NCBI GenBank assembly: GCA_012965455.1
Contig: DTSG01000445.1
Coordinates: 1-8,476 of the forward strand
Reading direction: 5' to 3'
DNA: 8,476 nt
DNA from: Planctomycetaceae bacterium
GTDB taxonomy: Bacteria > Planctomycetota > Planctomycetia > Pirellulales > Pirellulaceae
Part shown: positions 6,293 to 8,476 of the stretch, piece by piece
How positions within the stretch are numbered: the first letter of the stretch is position 1
How the letters are laid out: every line of letters begins with the position of its first letter
Notes under the pieces: generated by a model
The model's database searches: none
What the model was told of the DNA's origin: nothing
Seen by the model: only the letters and a program-made list of their open reading frames with translations
Position numbers and translations under genes: made by a program

Positions 6293-7273
6293 ATGACCGA
6301 ATCACACCTGCAATCACACGCCACGAAAACTGTCCATGTCAGCGCTCCCACGCGACTACACTTTGGACTACTTTCTTTCGGCAATCAAGAAGGTCGGAAT
6401 TTCGGTGGTGTGGGCTTGATGCTCAAAGAACCACGCGTCGAAATCACAGCAACTCCCGCAGACGAATTCGCCACGAAAGGTCCCTTTGCTGAACGACTGC
6501 TTGATTTTGCCCAGCAATGGCAGCTTTATACGCAGGTCGACACTTTACCGGGCTGCGTACTCACAGTTACCGCTGCCCCAGCGCAACACGTCGGCCTGGG
6601 TCTTGGTACTCAACTTGGACTGTCCACCGCAGAAATACTACAAGCATTCCTGACAGGCGAGGGCTTTGGCGCTATGGAGCGAGCCTTCGTTGTCAATCGC
6701 GCATCGCGCAGCGCGGTCGGAACCTACGGATTTGAATTCGGCGGATTAATCGTAGAGCGGGGGCGTCTTCCAAGTGAACGCATCTCCCCGCTAGAGTGCC
6801 GACTCGACTTTCCCGATGCGTGGCGAATTATGTTGATACGCCCCGAAAACGAACAAGGACTAAGTGGTGATCAAGAAACCCGTGCATTCGGCGACATCCC
6901 ACCCGTATCTCAGCGAACCACCGATCAACTTATCACGGAACTTGAATCCGGCTTACTACCAGGCATCACAGCAGGTGATTTCCTGATGGCCGCTGATGCG
7001 ATCGAAAACTATGGTCGTATAGCAGGAGGTTGTTTTTCTTCGATTCAAGGCGGGCCTTACAATGGTCGCTTGTTAAATCGCCGTGTGGAGTGGCTCAAGG
7101 ACCTTGGTGCTCACGGAATTGGGCAAAGTAGCTGGGGACCAACATTGTTTTGCATATTCGAAACCGAAGCCGACGCGGAACGATTCAAAGATTCTATGGG
7201 AAGTGATGATTCTGGCCAAACGTTACGCGTCGAAATCGTCCGCGCTGACAATCAAGGCGCCGACATCTCCTAA
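6293..7273 (+). CDS. Beta-ribofuranosylaminobenzene 5'-phosphate synthase-like protein (GHMP fold)
   Basis: The 326-residue product belongs to the GHMP-kinase superfamily and matches the beta-RFAP synthase family. In methanogens and C1-oxidising bacteria that enzyme joins p-hydroxybenzoate or p-aminobenzoate to phosphoribosyl pyrophosphate, the first committed step to (tetrahydro)methanopterin. Seen: the opening APTRLHFGLL (18-27), FGGVGLML (37-44), the glycine-rich GHMP loop GLGLGTQLGLS (101-111) after P96, SAVGTYGFEFGGLIVE near 140-155, and a C-terminal GIGQSSWGPT (275-284). It starts 26 bp after glnS and is probably co-transcribed with it. A canonical Shine-Dalgarno is absent. Many planctomycetes carry H4MPT-linked C1 genes, which fits, but no other gene of that pathway is in the window. 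The exact substrate is inferred from family; a diverged GHMP enzyme with another substrate is the main alternative. Confidence 0.82.
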   Translation: MTESHLQSHATKTVHVSAPTRLHFGLLSFGNQEGRNFGGVGLMLKEPRVEITATPADEFATKGPFAERLLDFAQQWQLYTQVDTLPGCVLTVTAAPAQHVGLGLGTQLGLSTAEILQAFLTGEGFGAMERAFVVNRASRSAVGTYGFEFGGLIVERGRLPSERISPLECRLDFPDAWRIMLIRPENEQGLSGDQETRAFGDIPPVSQRTTDQLITELESGLLPGITAGDFLMAADAIENYGRIAGGCFSSIQGGPYNGRLLNRRVEWLKDLGAHGIGQSSWGPTLFCIFETEADAERFKDSMGSDDSGQTLRVEIVRADNQGADIS

Positions 7274-7302
7274 GAGTACGTTCATTCGCTGTCAATTTTC
7301 TC

Positions 7303-7340
7303 TTGACATTCTTACCGATCTGCGGTCCACACCGTACAAT
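7303..7340 (+). promoter_or_regulatory. Possible pdxJ promoter elements
   Basis: The spacer before pdxJ (7274-7398) holds an exact TTGACA at 7303-7308 and TACAAT at 7335-7340. They are 26 nt apart, too far for a standard sigma-70 pair. TTACCG at 7312-7317 gives a 17-nt spacer to TACAAT but is a weak -35 match. The -10 would place the transcript start about 50 nt before pdxJ. Confidence 0.35.
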
Positions 7341-7398
7341 ATCTTTGACGGCTGAACCCTGTAAACACTTACCAATTTACGAAAGCAGATCTTTCAAC

Positions 7399-8109
7399 AT
7401 GGTCGAATTAGGCATCAACATCGATCACGTCGCGACTATTCGCCAAGCGAGAAAAACGTACGAACCCGATCCGGTATGGGCCGCAGCGTTCGCTGAACTC
7501 GGTGGCGCCGACTGCATCACCATCCACCTGCGTGAAGACCGCCGACACATCATCGACCGCGATGTCCGCATGCTTAGTGATTCAGTTAACATCAAACTCA
7601 ACCTTGAAATGGCCACTGCCCCCGACATCGTTGACCTTGCCTGTGACACCACACCAGACCAAGTAACACTGGTTCCAGAAAAGCGAGAAGAAGTCACGAC
7701 CGAAGGCGGACTCGACGTCATCACACACTACGAATCGATCAAACCAGTTGTTTCCCGATTACAAGATGCTGGCATCCGTGTTGCTTTATTTCTCGATCCA
7801 GACCCGTCACAAATAGAAGCGGCGGCCAAGATGAGAGTCCAAGCGGTTGAGCTACACACAGGTCAATATGCATTACACAAAGGCGAAGAGCAAATGCGGT
7901 GCCTTGCGCAGTTGGCAACTGCTGGAAAACTCATCGTCGAATCCGGTATGAACCTCCATGCTGGGCACGGCTTAAATTATCAAAACGTACTACCAGTCGC
8001 ACAACTGGACAGCATGCTAGAGCTCAACATTGGGCATTCCATCGTCGCCCGCGCAGTGTTTGTTGGTCTCCGGCAGGCAGTCAGCGAAATGAAAGACTTA
8101 ATCAGTTAA
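7399..8109 (+). CDS. pdxJ: Pyridoxine 5'-phosphate synthase
   Basis: PdxJ condenses 1-deoxy-D-xylulose 5-phosphate with 3-amino-2-oxopropyl phosphate to make pyridoxine 5'-phosphate, the ring-closing step of the DXP-dependent vitamin B6 pathway. The 236-residue length is typical. The ATG at 7399 was chosen because MVELGINIDHVATIRQAR is the family N-terminus; a longer open frame from TTG at 7303 adds 32 residues unlike the family and overlaps the promoter region. Conserved sites seen: N7 and D9 in NIDHVA, H43, R45 and H50 in IHLREDRRHI, E70 in NLEMA, the VTLVPEKREEVTTEGGLD phosphate/substrate loop, ELHTGQYA, the AGHGLNY motif with H190, and NIGHS with H213. The TIM-barrel enzyme appears intact and active. 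There is no evident Shine-Dalgarno. An eboE-like gene follows after 48 bp. Confidence 0.96.
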   Translation: MVELGINIDHVATIRQARKTYEPDPVWAAAFAELGGADCITIHLREDRRHIIDRDVRMLSDSVNIKLNLEMATAPDIVDLACDTTPDQVTLVPEKREEVTTEGGLDVITHYESIKPVVSRLQDAGIRVALFLDPDPSQIEAAAKMRVQAVELHTGQYALHKGEEQMRCLAQLATAGKLIVESGMNLHAGHGLNYQNVLPVAQLDSMLELNIGHSIVARAVFVGLRQAVSEMKDLIS

Positions 8110-8145
8110 TAACAGCTACAACACTATCCCCTTACTTACGGCAAC

Positions 8146-8150
8146 AAGGA
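8146..8150 (+). promoter_or_regulatory. Ribosome binding site deciding the TTG start of the eboE-like gene
   Basis: AAGGA ends 7 nt before TTG at 8158-8160, an ideal spacing. No ATG or GTG is present in this frame between the stop codon at 8110-8112 and the conserved protein start. It is the only well-placed Shine-Dalgarno seen in the window. Confidence 0.65.
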
Positions 8151-8157
8151 ATATATT

Positions 8158-8476
8158 TTGGAGATTGGCTACTGTACCAACGTGCATGCCGGAGTCGACC
8201 TTGAAGCAACTCAAGCGAACCTCTCCAAATATGCTGCGCGCGTCAAGCAACTTGTTTCGCCGCATGACCCCATGGGTATCGGGCTGTGGCTCGCTGCACC
8301 GGCCGCCCAGCAGTTACTTGACTCCAAGCAAACCACAGTTTTTCGAGACTGGCTCGACGAACAAGGACTCGTACCCTTTACGCTAAACGGATTTCCCTAT
8401 GGAAATTTTCACAAACGTCGTGGCAGACTCGAATATGGTGAAGGATTTTGTCTGCAGAGCCGAGGGGCAGTAGACG
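8158..8476 (+). CDS. eboE: EboE-like metabolite traffic protein (5' part; 3' end cut by window edge)
   Basis: About 106 codons are open from TTG (8158) to the edge. The start reads LEIGYCTNVHAGVDLEATQANL, followed by MGIGLWLAAPAAQQLL, VFRDWLDEQGLVPFTLNGFPYGNFHK. This matches the N-terminus of EboE, a TIM-barrel (xylose-isomerase-like) protein of the conserved ebo cluster, which in cyanobacteria is linked to moving secondary-metabolite precursors to the periplasm. Its biochemical role is not established. TTG is chosen because AAGGA lies 7 nt upstream and the protein begins here in the family. The gene follows pdxJ by 48 bp and may share its transcript. After GFPYGNFHK the expected VVK..VY.P.W-type block is not recognisable in frame (see findings), so the gene could be diverged or carry compensating frameshifts here. 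Other ebo genes, if present, lie outside the window. Confidence 0.75.
   Translation, partial: MEIGYCTNVHAGVDLEATQANLSKYAARVKQLVSPHDPMGIGLWLAAPAAQQLLDSKQTTVFRDWLDEQGLVPFTLNGFPYGNFHKRRGRLEYGEGFCLQSRGAVD

Noticed and set aside
7303..7398. Longer pdxJ start at TTG 7303 giving 32 extra residues
   Set aside because: The PdxJ family begins at MVELGINIDHV; the extra segment is unlike the family and covers the promoter-like elements.
7899..8204. Plus-strand open frame of 101 codons across pdxJ and the eboE start
   Set aside because: It is a shifted-frame shadow of pdxJ and crosses the eboE ribosome binding site.
8165..8386. Plus-strand open frame of 73 codons in the eboE region
   Set aside because: The frame starting at TTG 8158 gives the EboE N-terminus with a good SD; this other frame has no recognisable family.

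Overview
The window looks like ordinary chromosome from a planctomycete (probably Pirellulaceae-like). Three things suggest this. The ImuA protein has the planctomycete style of sequence. GltX carries a long insertion directly after its KLSKR motif, which I associate with planctomycete GluRS. The gene set combines glnS, a beta-RFAP synthase-like gene and an EboE-type gene, most with no Shine-Dalgarno sequence. Lineage was judged from memory of these families, not from a database search.

Left part (1-2505, minus strand): a two-gene DNA-damage mutagenesis operon, imuA then imuB. The genes share an ATGA start/stop overlap at 1672-1669. imuB runs off the left edge and is complete apart from its extreme C-terminus. 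A promoter-like site with a perfect 16-bp palindrome (2595-2610) inside it lies upstream of imuA. I read it as a candidate SOS (LexA-type) operator. imuB has an unusually short N-terminus made of degenerate repeats and a 22-bp palindrome.

Middle part (2798-7273, plus strand): gltX (glutamyl-tRNA synthetase), glnS (glutaminyl-tRNA synthetase), and a GHMP-fold gene of the beta-ribofuranosylaminobenzene 5'-phosphate synthase family 26 bp after glnS. The two synthetases charge tRNA-Glu and tRNA-Gln. The third gene probably supplies an early step of methanopterin-type cofactor synthesis, which supports the H4MPT-linked C1 pathway known in many planctomycetes.

Right part (7399-8476, plus strand): pdxJ (pyridoxine 5'-phosphate synthase, vitamin B6) and, 48 bp downstream, the 5' part of an eboE-like gene that starts at TTG behind a good Shine-Dalgarno and runs off the right edge.

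No RNA genes, CRISPR arrays, insertion sequences or prophage genes were seen. Most of the window is housekeeping. The points worth a second look are the imuAB operator, the remodelled ImuB N-terminus and the 3' end of the eboE fragment. I did not find a convincing new system.
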